This document shows, piece after piece, positions 1 to 8,107 of a stretch of DNA of 15,703 nt (position 1 is the first letter of the stretch; each line of letters opens with the position of its first letter). Under the pieces are notes generated by a model that was given only the letters and a program-made list of their open reading frames with translations, was not told the origin of the DNA and made no database searches. The position numbers were made by a program, and so were the translations under genes. Source of the DNA: CAYPOY01 sp964412395 (GTDB taxonomy: Bacteria; Chloroflexota; Anaerolineae; B4-G1); the NCBI GenBank assembly GCA_964412395.1, contig CAYPOY010000101.1:1-15703 (forward strand). The letters are read 5' to 3'.

Positions 1-49
1 CGTCTTCTGCGCAATTCAAATGACGCACCGCATGGACGGGAAATCATTT

Positions 50-1254
50 ATGAGATTGCCTATTTTGACTGCTTTTCAGGTATCAGCGGTGACATGATTC
101 TGGGAGCGCTGGTGGACGCCGGGCTGGAGATGGAGCGACTGAAGACGAAATTGGCCTGTCTCCCTCTCTCCGACTACACGTTGAGCGCCCAGCCGGTGCT
201 ACGGCGGTGGCTGCGCGGCACCCACGTCGAGGTAAAAGTGTCAGAGAGGGGAGTAGAGCGGCATCTGCACGAGATCGAAGAGATCATCGAGGGCAGCGCT
301 CTGCCGAGGGAGGTCAAGGAGCGGAGCCTGGCGATCTTCCACCGCCTGGCTGAGGCTGAGGCGCACGTGCACGGCATCCCGGTCGAGCGGGTCCACTTCC
401 ACGAAGTGGGGGCAATGGATGCCATCGTGGACGTGGTGGGGGCGGTGGTCGGGCTGTGGCTGCTGGAGGTAGAGCGCGTCTATGCTTCGCCCGTGCACGT
501 TGGACGGGGAACGGTGACGTGTGCCCACGGCACGCTGCCAGTGCCCGCCCCGACAACGTTGGAACTGTTGCAGGGAGTGCCCATCTACGGGCGGGACGTG
601 GAGGCCGAACTGGTTACCCCCACCGGGGCAGCTATTCTCACCACCCTGGCGGAGGGGTTCGGGGGTGCGCCTCCGATGCAGGTGGAGCAGGTGGGTTACG
701 GGGCCGGAAGCCGGGACTTGGCGCTCCCCAACCTGCTGCGCGTCTCCATCGGCGCGACTACGGAGGAGGCGGAGGGGTACGAGGAAGACGTTGTCACAGT
801 CATCGAGACCAACATAGACGATATGAACCCTCAGTTATATGAGCACGTGATGGAGCAACTGTTCGACGCGGGGGCATTGGACGTTTTTCTGACGCCGGTC
901 CAGATGAAGCACAATCGGCCGGGCGTGCAATTGAGCGTGCTCGTGGCAGAGAAGCACATCAGCGAAGCACTAGACGTTCTTTTCGCCGAGACCACGACCA
1001 CCGGCGTACGCTCTCGGCAAATGCGCCGTTGGAAACTGCGGCGAGAACAGGTGAGCGCGGAGACGCGCTACGGACGAGTCAGTGTGAAAGTGGCGCGGCG
1101 GGGCGAGGCGGTACTGAACGTCAAGCCGGAGTATCGAGACTGTCGGCGGATCGCCGAGAAGCGCAGCGTGCCGCTCAAAGAGGTGTACCAGGCAGCGTTG
1201 GATGTGGCCCGAGCCCAGGTAGGACGAGAGGACAAAGATACGTCGAATGAGTGA
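50..1254 (+). CDS. larC: Nickel-pincer cofactor biosynthesis protein LarC, irregular N-terminal frame
   Basis: LarC inserts nickel into the pyridinium dithiocarboxylate made by LarB and LarE, giving the pincer cofactor of lactate racemase and related enzymes; it is cytosolic and CTP-dependent. Numbering from the first in-frame ATG (base 94), the family blocks are HFHEVGAMDAIVDVVG (101-116), CAHGTLPVPAP (143-153), ELVTPTGAA (172-180), then after an acidic linker the C-terminal domain with ETNIDDMNPQLYEH (238-251) and MKHNRPG (271-277). The ATG at 94 cannot be the true start, because the conserved N-terminus IAYFDCFSGISGD is encoded in frame at 55-93. That frame has no ATG, GTG or TTG back to base 1. 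An ATG at 50 with a GGACGGGA ribosome site would give M-R-IAYFDC if one base were re-read (-1), about 402 residues and the usual length. Alternatives are a LarB-LarC fusion entering from the left, or an indel error. The product call is firm; the start is not. Confidence 0.9.
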
Positions 1255-2305
1255 ATCTGTGGCTCTCCAACGGGGAAAACGCAAGCCTAAGGACCGGGAC
1301 TTTCTCCGCACTCGCGAGGGGATGTTCTTCTGCGTGACCGGTTATCTGCACCCACTGGACCGGTACACCGCTTACCTCAAGTATTCCCCTGTCTCGTCGG
1401 GGAAGTGGCGTGATGGAGAGACGGCTTACCGCCGGGAGTTGCCCTACTACCACGTTCGCAACGTGGTGGAAACCATCCGCTACCTGGAACAGCATTACCC
1501 CTGGTATGTCCATTATTGCCCGGTGCGGGATATCCGGTTTTCGATGGTGCCCCGGGAGTATGTCGCTCGTTACTACGACCCGCAAGAGCGGCTGGGGGAG
1601 ATACTGGCTGATCCCCATGATCCGTTAGAAGAAGAAATGCAGGGTCTGGCGATGGAGATCGTTGCATGCGCTGGGATCAGTCCGAACGACCTGGGAGTCA
1701 CCGGCTCTATCCTGATCGGGCTCCACGATCCGGTCTTTTCGGACATTGACCTGCTTGTGTATGGGCTGGAAAGCGCACGGAAGGTGCGGGAGGCGTTGCG
1801 TGAAGGCAGGAGTCCCCGGATTCGACGATTCGATAGACGGCAAGCTGATCAGTGGTGCCGGAGGGTAACAGAGCGGTTTCCTCTGAGCCTGGAGGAGGCG
1901 TGGTACATCGCCGGCCGGCGCTGGAACTACGGTTTCTACGGAGAACGCTACTTTTCCATCCACTCTACCCGGACAGATGCGGAGATCACCGAGCAGTACG
2001 GTGATCACATTTATCGGAGTAGAGGGTTGGCGCGGATACGGACCGTCGTCGGGGCGGAAGAGTCGCTCTTCATGCCCGCCACGTACCGGGTGGAGGATGT
2101 GCAGGTTCTGGAGGGAGACCCGGATGCGGCTGAGGTGCGCGAGGTCATCTCCTATGAAGGGCTCTACTGCGACGTGGCCGACGCAGGACAGGGGATCGAA
2201 GCGCAGGGGAAATTGGAGAGCGTGGACGGCGAGACCCGGCGGCTGGTCATCGGCACGACCCAATTGGAAGGCGAGGAATATATCAAACCATTGGGCATCG
2301 CATGA
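1247..2305 (+). CDS. Nucleotidyltransferase-fold protein of unknown role
   Basis: The 352-residue product has a polymerase-beta-like nucleotidyltransferase core: TGSILIGL (152-159) followed by SDIDLLVYG (165-173), with D166 and D168 as the expected metal ligands. About 130 residues of unrecognised sequence precede the core. A C-terminal segment (about 260-350) looks beta-rich. It resembles uncharacterised predicted nucleotidyltransferases known mostly from archaea, judging from memory of the family pattern. The ATG overlaps the end of larC by 8 bp (ATGAGTGA), so translation is probably coupled; the nearest purine-rich ribosome site (AGAGGA) sits rather far upstream, about 14 nt. A role in cofactor or RNA nucleotidylation is possible, but the sequence alone does not decide. 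No membrane segment or signal peptide is visible. Confidence 0.75.
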   Translation: MSESVALQRGKRKPKDRDFLRTREGMFFCVTGYLHPLDRYTAYLKYSPVSSGKWRDGETAYRRELPYYHVRNVVETIRYLEQHYPWYVHYCPVRDIRFSMVPREYVARYYDPQERLGEILADPHDPLEEEMQGLAMEIVACAGISPNDLGVTGSILIGLHDPVFSDIDLLVYGLESARKVREALREGRSPRIRRFDRRQADQWCRRVTERFPLSLEEAWYIAGRRWNYGFYGERYFSIHSTRTDAEITEQYGDHIYRSRGLARIRTVVGAEESLFMPATYRVEDVQVLEGDPDAAEVREVISYEGLYCDVADAGQGIEAQGKLESVDGETRRLVIGTTQLEGEEYIKPLGIA

Positions 2306-2311
2306 TGGGCT

Positions 2312-2345
2312 AGAAACCGGGTTTTTCGGAAAAAACCCGGTTTCT
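2312..2345. terminator. Perfect 15-bp hairpin between converging genes, probable bidirectional terminator and dispersed repeat
   Basis: The arms AGAAACCGGGTTTTT (2312-2326) and AAAAACCCGGTTTCT (2331-2345) are exact reverse complements around a CGGA loop. Each arm ends in a run of five A or T. It lies 6 bp past the stop of the nucleotidyltransferase gene and 31 bp past the stop of the membrane protein gene read from the other side. A classic trailing T-tract is absent; the T-run is inside the stem. The same sequence motif is, from memory, a frequent dispersed palindrome in Chloroflexota genomes, so it may be a repeat that also serves as terminator. Confidence 0.6.
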
Positions 2346-2376
2346 GGCGTCTGGCCCCAGAAGTGATAATTCTCTA

Positions 2377-4659
2377 TCACACCAGCACCAGCAGTCCCGC
2401 CAACCCGGCCAACGCGACGGCCGCGCAGGTCTGCGGAATGCCGAGCACTGGCACGAAGAGCACAGCGCTCAGCAGCGCCCCCAGGCAGCCCCCCACCAGA
2501 TCGGCCCCGTAGAGCGAGCCCGCCACGCGCTCAGCGCTCCCCTGCATCAATGCCACTGCCAGCGGAAAGGCCATCCCCGTGAGCGTACCTGCCACTAGCG
2601 CCAGCAGGGGGAACACCAGTGCTGGGGCGGGGATAGGCAGCGAGAGAATGAGCGGAAAAAGACCGCTGTAGACGGCGATGGTCGCCTGAACGGCGATCAG
2701 CATGCGCCTGGTCCCCCCCACCGGGGGGGATGAAAGGGAGGGGAGCAGCCGGTTGCTCGCCGCGCCCCCCAACGCCAACCCGGCCATGAAGGCCGTCACG
2801 ATCAGGCTGACCTCGGCGTAGATGGTGCCGTGCAGCACCTGGAAGGCGAAGAGGATCACAACCTCTAGCGTCATCTCCGCCAGGCCAATGGCGGCGATGG
2901 CGAACGGGACGGTCCACCCTTCGGGCTGGGCCTCAGGATGGAGCCCGCGCCACCAGCGCGCCAGCAGCACGACCAGCGCCAACGGCACGGCCACCCACCA
3001 CAGGCTGACCAGGCTGGCGCTCTCGAAGGGACCGCGCAGGTTGGGGTAGAAGCGCGAGAGCCACAGTGCCAGGTCGTAGTAGTAGCAAATGGGTGTCAGG
3101 TCCCCGTTGAGCCGCACCCCCGCCGTTGCCGCAAGCTCCGCCCGCACCTGCGCGAAGCGGTCGGTGGTGAAGACGTACTCGATGTATCCTGGCGTCACCC
3201 AGCGGGTCTCGACGCCGCGCCTTTCCAGCCGTCCCGCCAGCACGGCGGGGTCAGTCTCCAGGGGCGCGTCGGAGGCGAGGAAGAAGTTGTGCTCGCCGGG
3301 GAGCACCACCACCTCCGGGAAAACCGCTCGCAACGTATGATAGATGCTGCCGTTACGCCGCGCCAGTTCTGGGCTCCAGTAGTTCTCTGCCGAGGGCAAC
3401 CCCAGCGCGAAGACACCACCAGTGTTGATCGCAGCGCGCACTTCCGCGAAGAACTCACGGGTGTAGAAGCGGTTGAGCGCACCGGTGGCCGGTTCGGGCA
3501 GGTCGAGGATGACGACGTCGAAGGTATGGCAAGTTGTCCCTTCGGCAAGCTCAGGGCAGGCAGGCTCAGAGCAGCGCTTGACGTATAGCCGGCCGTCGGT
3601 GAGAGCCAGCGTGACGCGGGGGTCATTCAGGACGGCGGCATCCCCTGGGGGCAGGTAAGCCTGCGCCGCCTCGATCAGCAGCGGGTCGAGTTCGACGTAA
3701 GTCACGCTGGCGACGGGGTGCTTGAGGATTTCGCGCAGGTCACCAGCCACGCCCCCGCCGACGAGCAGGACCTCCTGCGGATTGGGGTGTGCCAGCAGCG
3801 GAAAGTGGGCCACCTCCTCGGGGAACGTTCCCTGTGTCTCAAAGGCCAGCAGGCCGTTTGTGAAGAAGATGCGCTGCCCATCGCGGGCCTGCACCATGAG
3901 GCGGCCATAGGGGGAGTCGGCGACGAAGGCCAGGTCGGACCACTGCCAACGGAGGGTGGCGTCGTGGAGGAAGCGGCCCAGGGGGAGGGAGCAAAGGAGC
4001 AAAAGGGCGAGGAAGCCGAGGGGCAGGAGAGCGCGGGGGTGTGGGGGTGTGGGAGTGGGAGTGGAGGGGCAGGTGGACAGGTAGATAAGCAGGGCGACGG
4101 TCAAGTTGATGGCGCTGACGAGGAGCGCGGTCTGGAAGGGGTCGAGCCAGCGGATGAGGGCGAAACTGAAGAGCGCCCCGCCGACGACGGCACCGATGCT
4201 CTCCCAGACATAGGCCTGGCCTGCAACGCCGCCCTGTTCGACAGTCAGCCGTGTCCCTAGCGTGAACAGAAAGCCCGCCAGTAAGCACAGCGGGGCCGGA
4301 ATCAGCACCACTGCCCCCACCATCGGCCCAAACTCGACGAAGGCCCCCGGCGTGACTCCCAGCAGCGTTCGCACGCCGCGCACGAGGGCGATCTGCGCTG
4401 GGAGCAGCGCCGCGGCGAGCACCAGCCCTGCCGCGAAGGTCCCCGTCCCCCCCTTTCCTCCCCCCCGCGAGCGGGGGGGACGTCGCTCCGCCAGCCGGGC
4501 CAGCCCCCACGAGCCGACCGCCACCCAGGCCAGCCAGGCGGTCAGCACGAGTCCGAAGAGTAACTCATTGCCGTAGAAAGTGGCGACCAGTTCGCGCATC
4601 AGCACGACCTGTGCGATGGTCGAGGTGAAGCCGACGGCGGCGAGAGCAAGTTTCATCAT
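2377..4659 (-). CDS. Multipass membrane protein with central spermidine-synthase-like domain
   Basis: The 760-residue product has hydrophobic helices over about 1-225, a soluble Rossmann methyltransferase-like domain over about 249-455, and a second block of helices over about 555-760. The soluble part has the SAM or decarboxy-SAM binding motif VLLVGGGVAGD (297-307), VELDP (322-326), ALTDGRLYV (352-360) and DVVILDLPEP (381-390). In true spermidine synthases the last motif is D-S-[ST]-D-P; here the catalytic Asp position is Glu, as often in membrane-fused members, so polyamine synthesis is doubtful. The substrate is unknown. GGAGGTGCT precedes two adjacent ATGs (4659 and 4656); the second has the better spacing. 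It starts 38 bp after the CHAT gene, so it could be co-transcribed. Three repeat-derived insertions lie in its loops and are listed separately. Confidence 0.8.
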   Translation of the reverse strand: MMKLALAAVGFTSTIAQVVLMRELVATFYGNELLFGLVLTAWLAWVAVGSWGLARLAERRPPRSRGGGKGGTGTFAAGLVLAAALLPAQIALVRGVRTLLGVTPGAFVEFGPMVGAVVLIPAPLCLLAGFLFTLGTRLTVEQGGVAGQAYVWESIGAVVGGALFSFALIRWLDPFQTALLVSAINLTVALLIYLSTCPSTPTPTPPHPRALLPLGFLALLLLCSLPLGRFLHDATLRWQWSDLAFVADSPYGRLMVQARDGQRIFFTNGLLAFETQGTFPEEVAHFPLLAHPNPQEVLLVGGGVAGDLREILKHPVASVTYVELDPLLIEAAQAYLPPGDAAVLNDPRVTLALTDGRLYVKRCSEPACPELAEGTTCHTFDVVILDLPEPATGALNRFYTREFFAEVRAAINTGGVFALGLPSAENYWSPELARRNGSIYHTLRAVFPEVVVLPGEHNFFLASDAPLETDPAVLAGRLERRGVETRWVTPGYIEYVFTTDRFAQVRAELAATAGVRLNGDLTPICYYYDLALWLSRFYPNLRGPFESASLVSLWWVAVPLALVVLLARWWRGLHPEAQPEGWTVPFAIAAIGLAEMTLEVVILFAFQVLHGTIYAEVSLIVTAFMAGLALGGAASNRLLPSLSSPPVGGTRRMLIAVQATIAVYSGLFPLILSLPIPAPALVFPLLALVAGTLTGMAFPLAVALMQGSAERVAGSLYGADLVGGCLGALLSAVLFVPVLGIPQTCAAVALAGLAGLLVLV
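2712..2730. repeat. C7/G7 palindrome inside the membrane-protein gene
   Basis: TCCCCCCC and GGGGGGGA pair exactly around a 3-nt ACC loop. On the coding strand it encodes the S-P-P-V-G-G-T loop between two hydrophobic helices near residue 645. It matches in style the palindrome at 4459-4480, suggesting a dispersed element tolerated in protein loops. Confidence 0.5.
3535..3573 (-). repeat. Translated dispersed repeat ('PACPELAEG' type)
   Basis: The stretch around 'cttcggcaagctcagggcagg' adds residues C-S-E-P-A-C-P-E-L-A-E-G (363-374) to the membrane protein, between the strand ending LYVKR and the strand FDVVIL of its Rossmann domain. Homologous domains do not need this loop. The nucleotide pattern belongs to the 'cttcgacaagctcagg' family found scattered in many environmental genomes (from memory). 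A second copy of the family lies at 15624-15665. Confidence 0.6.
4459..4480. repeat. Ten-base-arm C/G palindrome inside the membrane-protein gene
   Basis: TCCCCCCCGC and GCGGGGGGGA are exact inverted repeats with a 2-nt loop. On the coding strand they encode part of the R-P-P-R-S-R-G-G-G-K-G-G loop (about residues 60-71) between the first hydrophobic block and the next helix. A further C-run (4446-4453) adjoins it. Confidence 0.5.
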
Positions 4660-4697
4660 AGCACCTCCAGGCCGTTATATGGAAGGGGGTTGCCCGA

Positions 4698-7600
4698 CTA
4701 CGACCGAGTAATCAGGCAACCTTCGTCATCCTGGCTGCGCAGATAGAGCGTGGGGATGAACCATTCCTGACCACGGAACAGGCGATGCCGCCCGCTGGTC
4801 ATCGCCGCCGGCAATGACTCGAAGCGGGCCAGCGCGCCGTAGAACCCTCGCATAAAGTTGACCGCCGCCGGCACGGTGATGGGCACCTGCATGGCGACGA
4901 CGGCCGGCACACCAGCCTGGATGAGCGCCGGCCCAACTCCGCTAAATAGGGTCTCTCCGCGCACCTCGCTGCTGCGACAGGCCGACAGCACCGCCACGCG
5001 CACCGCCGAGCCGTACAGCAGGTGCTCCAGAGCCTTGCTATCCACCCAGTCCGCTTCGCGGCTATTGTCACCGTGCTCGAAGGCCAGGTAGCCGAGCGCC
5101 GGCACGCCGTCCAGTGAATGACTGCATCCGGACCGTTGGCAGGCCGTGTGGTGGGGATAGTTCATCGCACCGCAGGCGGGGCAGCGGCGGGCGACGGTTC
5201 CATGACCGTCGAAGTGCAGGATGTGGTCCTGGGCGCTCTCAATGCGGTCAATCAAGGCATCGTAGGTCGGCGGCGATAGCTCTTCTAGAACCACCAGGCC
5301 ATCCTGGGCCAATGAATCCAGCGCGGAACGGACGGTCGCCTGTTCGCTTCCCACGGGCAGGGATGCCAGATCAGTCGGGCGCGATTCGATGTAGAGCACG
5401 CGCAGGGGCGGTTCGATGGGCAGTGTAGTAGGAGCCTCGGGGTAGCTGATGTAGCGGGTCAGTTCGACGGCACCGCCGGGCAATAGATGCCAGCGATGGT
5501 ATAAGAGTTCCCAGGGATAACGGGCCAGCGCGATGGCGTTCTCGTCAAAGCGGAGTTGCAGGGCGACCGCTCCTCGCTGGGTGCGAGCCTGGTTCAGGGC
5601 TATTTGAAAGGCGGTGCCGACGTCGCCGGGGAACAGGGTCTGATACAAGGCCCGTCCCACCCGTATGTGCAGGTCGGGGACCAGGTTGGGATTGGTCAGC
5701 AAGCCCAGGTGGCGCAGAGCGTCGATTTGCGCAGGTGTGAGTCGGGCCGCATCCGGGGAACCGGCCGGAAGAGCCTTAAGGATAGCAATCAATTCGTCGG
5801 GGGTATAGGGCAGGCGGGCTGTGGTATGGGGCTCGCCCATCGGTGATTCTATAGCGCGCACCTCAAACTCCAGGTCCGCCAGCCGGGCAATCTGCAATTT
5901 GAAGCGCACTTGGGCTCGCTCGCGGCGTGGCGGTGGGGGTGGCGATTCCGGTTCCACAGTCGGGCGGGGCTGAACGGACTGGGTCGGCTGAGTCCCCTGG
6001 CATAGATTGTTGAAACTGACGCCGCAGTGCTTCAGTGCCAACTCGTTCAGAGAGAAGATGATTTGTGCACGTTCGTTGCGGGTATTCTCGCTGCTGCCAA
6101 AGATCCGTTCGGCCCGCTCATTCTTCCAGAACCGCTCTTCCAAAGTCGCTAACTCGGATTGCAGTTCGGCATCGGCTCCGGCGAGACATTCCTTGAGGGC
6201 GTGGAAGCCGCGTTCGTAGTCCATATCCTTTCCTCCAATGGATGATTGCGAGATGGGTGGGGTGACGGTCGGCTCAGGGCGGTGAGGCGATACGGGTGGT
6301 ATCCCAACCTCGCCCAGAATCCCCAACGGGTCAACATCCAGAATGACAATGCCTCGATCCCGCCACATCCGCACGTCGGCCTCCGGCAGGCCGGGCCACA
6401 CGGCGTAGGCAGTGCGGACAAAGCGGCTTTCGGCGATTTGATCGAACAGGAAGCGAAAGTCGGGGTCGGCCAGATTGTAGCCCAGGAAGAACATCGTGTT
6501 GCGGCGAAAGGCGCGGCGGGCCTCGTCCACCAACGGTTCTTTCTCCCTGTCACGGAGCAGGTCGGAGTGATCGCGGTCGGTGACGACGAGGGTGTCCGGC
6601 TGCTGCGCGTCGCCGTAGAGTTTGACGAGCGTGGGGCGGTCGGGGTTGATGAAGCTCACGTCGCTGCCACGGATGACACGGTTGACGGCGACGCCTGCTT
6701 CCTGGAAGGCCAACTCCAGCAGATTGTCGTAGGCAGTGGTGATGAGGGTCTCGATCTGGTGTGTTTTGACCAACTCGACGATGCGTTGGTGGAAGGGCTG
6801 TGGCGACTTGCCGATGGTGTCGAGTTGATCGCGGATGAAGTTGGTGAACTCCCAGCGATTGCCGGCCTGGCTCACTCGCTGGGCCACCTCGGCCAACGAG
6901 AGCGATTCGTCCAGCCTCTTGCGGCGGGCCAGTTCGCGGGCCAGGTCAGACCGCGCGGGTAGACCTGTAACCTCGCGGGGCAGGTCGGCGCCGATGAAGA
7001 GAGCCAGGGTACGGCGGGTGAGGGCGTCGTTGAGTTCAGGGTGCGGCGTAGCCGCTGACGTCGAGGGTCTGACTGTTGGCTCTGCCACTCTTGCTAACAC
7101 TCGTTCATAAATACGATTGCGTACGATACAAAAGCCTTCGGTGCCTCCTTTGATCACGCCCAGTAATTCCAACTGCGCCTGTCGCCGGTTCTCCCGTGGG
7201 TAGAACTTGACACGCTCGCCCGCCAGTATCCGCTCGACGTACCTGCGCAGTTTTTCATCACGGTTGAGCCGTTCCAGCATTGGCGGCAGGTGGTTCTCGT
7301 CCTCGCGGCGCAGACGCTCGACGCTGGCAGCCACATCGGTAGGCGTGGCGTCTGCCTCCAGATAGGAGCAAAGCAGTTGGGTGAGGTAGGGTTGACCGTC
7401 TGTCCAGTAGTGGATGCGTTCGGCCAACGCCGTGGCTTGTTCATCCCTCCAATTCCCATTGCCGACCAGTTCGCGTACCTGCGCCAGGGTAAAGTCGGCC
7501 AAACGCACGCACTGGGCAATGTTGAAGGGCGAGATCTTGTCGTCCTGGATCAGGTCGCGTGGGTGGAAGGCCCCTGCCAGCAGGAAGGTCAACTGCTTAA

Positions 7601-8093
7601 ATTCGGTCTCGGCCTGGCGCGAGTTGTACACGTCGCGCAGGACGCTGAAGAACTCGGTCGCGCCGGGGAAGGTCACGGCGCCGATCTCGTCCAGGGCAAT
7701 GACCACGCGCCGGTGGGCATCAGTAGCAAGCATCGCCACATCGCACAAGAACTCCCGCCAACCGGCGCTGTTCTGGGGGATAGCGGGCCACTGATTGCGC
7801 GGGATGAAGCCGCGCAGTTGGCGCAATATGCGTCGGCAAAGCGTCTGATACCAGGTGGCCTCGCTCGAACGGTCGGGCGTGGTCACGTCTACATAGGCAA
7901 AGGCCACGTCACCCAACGCGGGATGGCACATCAGGTGGTTGGTCAGGCTGGTTTTGCCTTGCTGGCGCGGTTCGATGACCAGCAGATAAGCCATATTACG
8001 CAAGTGCGCCAGTGCCTCGTGATCAGCTTTGCGCTCGACGTAGACGAGTGAATCAGCCAACAAGGCCCCGCCAGCCTGAAAGGGGTATCTCAT
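4698..8093 (-). CDS. AAA_35 ATPase / SIR2-like / effector-associated-like / CHAT protease fusion
   Basis: The 1131-residue cytosolic protein has four parts. (1) About 1-340: AAA_35-like ATPase, with GGALLADSLVYVER near the start, Walker A EPRQQGKTS (41-49, K47), Walker B VVIALDE (130-136) and a winged-helix-like end. (2) About 353-600: SIR2_2-like domain with LFIGAD (365-370), GLPARSDLA (377-385), TTAYDNLLE (452-460), KLYGD (491-495) and FLGYNLADPDFR (536-547); catalytic-type Asn and His are replaced by A454 and Y493. (3) About 624-700: small helical domain ending VSFNNLC, resembling effector-associated adaptors, then a Pro-rich linker. (4) About 730-1125: CHAT caspase-like protease with H964 in HFDGHG and C1039 in LSAC, plus a zinc ribbon (C971, C974, C985, C990). 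Start: GAGGT 6 nt before ATG. Likely a conflict effector: the ATPase senses or oligomerises and the protease cleaves targets. It is the last gene of the kinase/regulator cluster, and its target is unknown. Confidence 0.88.
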   Translation of the reverse strand: MRYPFQAGGALLADSLVYVERKADHEALAHLRNMAYLLVIEPRQQGKTSLTNHLMCHPALGDVAFAYVDVTTPDRSSEATWYQTLCRRILRQLRGFIPRNQWPAIPQNSAGWREFLCDVAMLATDAHRRVVIALDEIGAVTFPGATEFFSVLRDVYNSRQAETEFKQLTFLLAGAFHPRDLIQDDKISPFNIAQCVRLADFTLAQVRELVGNGNWRDEQATALAERIHYWTDGQPYLTQLLCSYLEADATPTDVAASVERLRREDENHLPPMLERLNRDEKLRRYVERILAGERVKFYPRENRRQAQLELLGVIKGGTEGFCIVRNRIYERVLARVAEPTVRPSTSAATPHPELNDALTRRTLALFIGADLPREVTGLPARSDLARELARRKRLDESLSLAEVAQRVSQAGNRWEFTNFIRDQLDTIGKSPQPFHQRIVELVKTHQIETLITTAYDNLLELAFQEAGVAVNRVIRGSDVSFINPDRPTLVKLYGDAQQPDTLVVTDRDHSDLLRDREKEPLVDEARRAFRRNTMFFLGYNLADPDFRFLFDQIAESRFVRTAYAVWPGLPEADVRMWRDRGIVILDVDPLGILGEVGIPPVSPHRPEPTVTPPISQSSIGGKDMDYERGFHALKECLAGADAELQSELATLEERFWKNERAERIFGSSENTRNERAQIIFSLNELALKHCGVSFNNLCQGTQPTQSVQPRPTVEPESPPPPPRRERAQVRFKLQIARLADLEFEVRAIESPMGEPHTTARLPYTPDELIAILKALPAGSPDAARLTPAQIDALRHLGLLTNPNLVPDLHIRVGRALYQTLFPGDVGTAFQIALNQARTQRGAVALQLRFDENAIALARYPWELLYHRWHLLPGGAVELTRYISYPEAPTTLPIEPPLRVLYIESRPTDLASLPVGSEQATVRSALDSLAQDGLVVLEELSPPTYDALIDRIESAQDHILHFDGHGTVARRCPACGAMNYPHHTACQRSGCSHSLDGVPALGYLAFEHGDNSREADWVDSKALEHLLYGSAVRVAVLSACRSSEVRGETLFSGVGPALIQAGVPAVVAMQVPITVPAAVNFMRGFYGALARFESLPAAMTSGRHRLFRGQEWFIPTLYLRSQDDEGCLITRS
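6222..6236 (-). promoter_or_regulatory. Internal Shine-Dalgarno and in-frame ATG starting a CHAT-only product
   Basis: On the minus strand GGAGG (6236-6232), seven nucleotides, then ATG (6224-6222). The ATG is Met624 of the long fusion and is in frame. Initiation here would make a 508-residue protein (6224-4698) with just the effector-associated-like domain and the CHAT protease. The site falls exactly in the linker between the SIR2-like domain and the adaptor. It is either a working second start or the relic of two genes that fused. Confidence 0.6.
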
Positions 8094-8107
8094 AGTGTTA
8101 CCTCAAA

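Noticed and set aside
1625..2380. 251-codon minus-strand frame opposite the nucleotidyltransferase gene
   Set aside because: The plus-strand frame has a recognisable fold and overlaps larC in operon style; the antisense frame contains the terminator hairpin and shows no family motif.
4688..4721. GGTTGCC/GGCAACC inverted repeat around the CHAT gene stop as a terminator
   Set aside because: The stem is only 7 bp with a 20-nt loop and no T-run; it partly overlaps coding sequence and is probably chance.
6246..6962. Long plus-strand open frames across the CHAT gene (also 7290-8051)
   Set aside because: They are antisense to conserved AAA and SIR2-like motifs, have no ribosome site and no recognisable domain; typical of GC-rich antisense frames.
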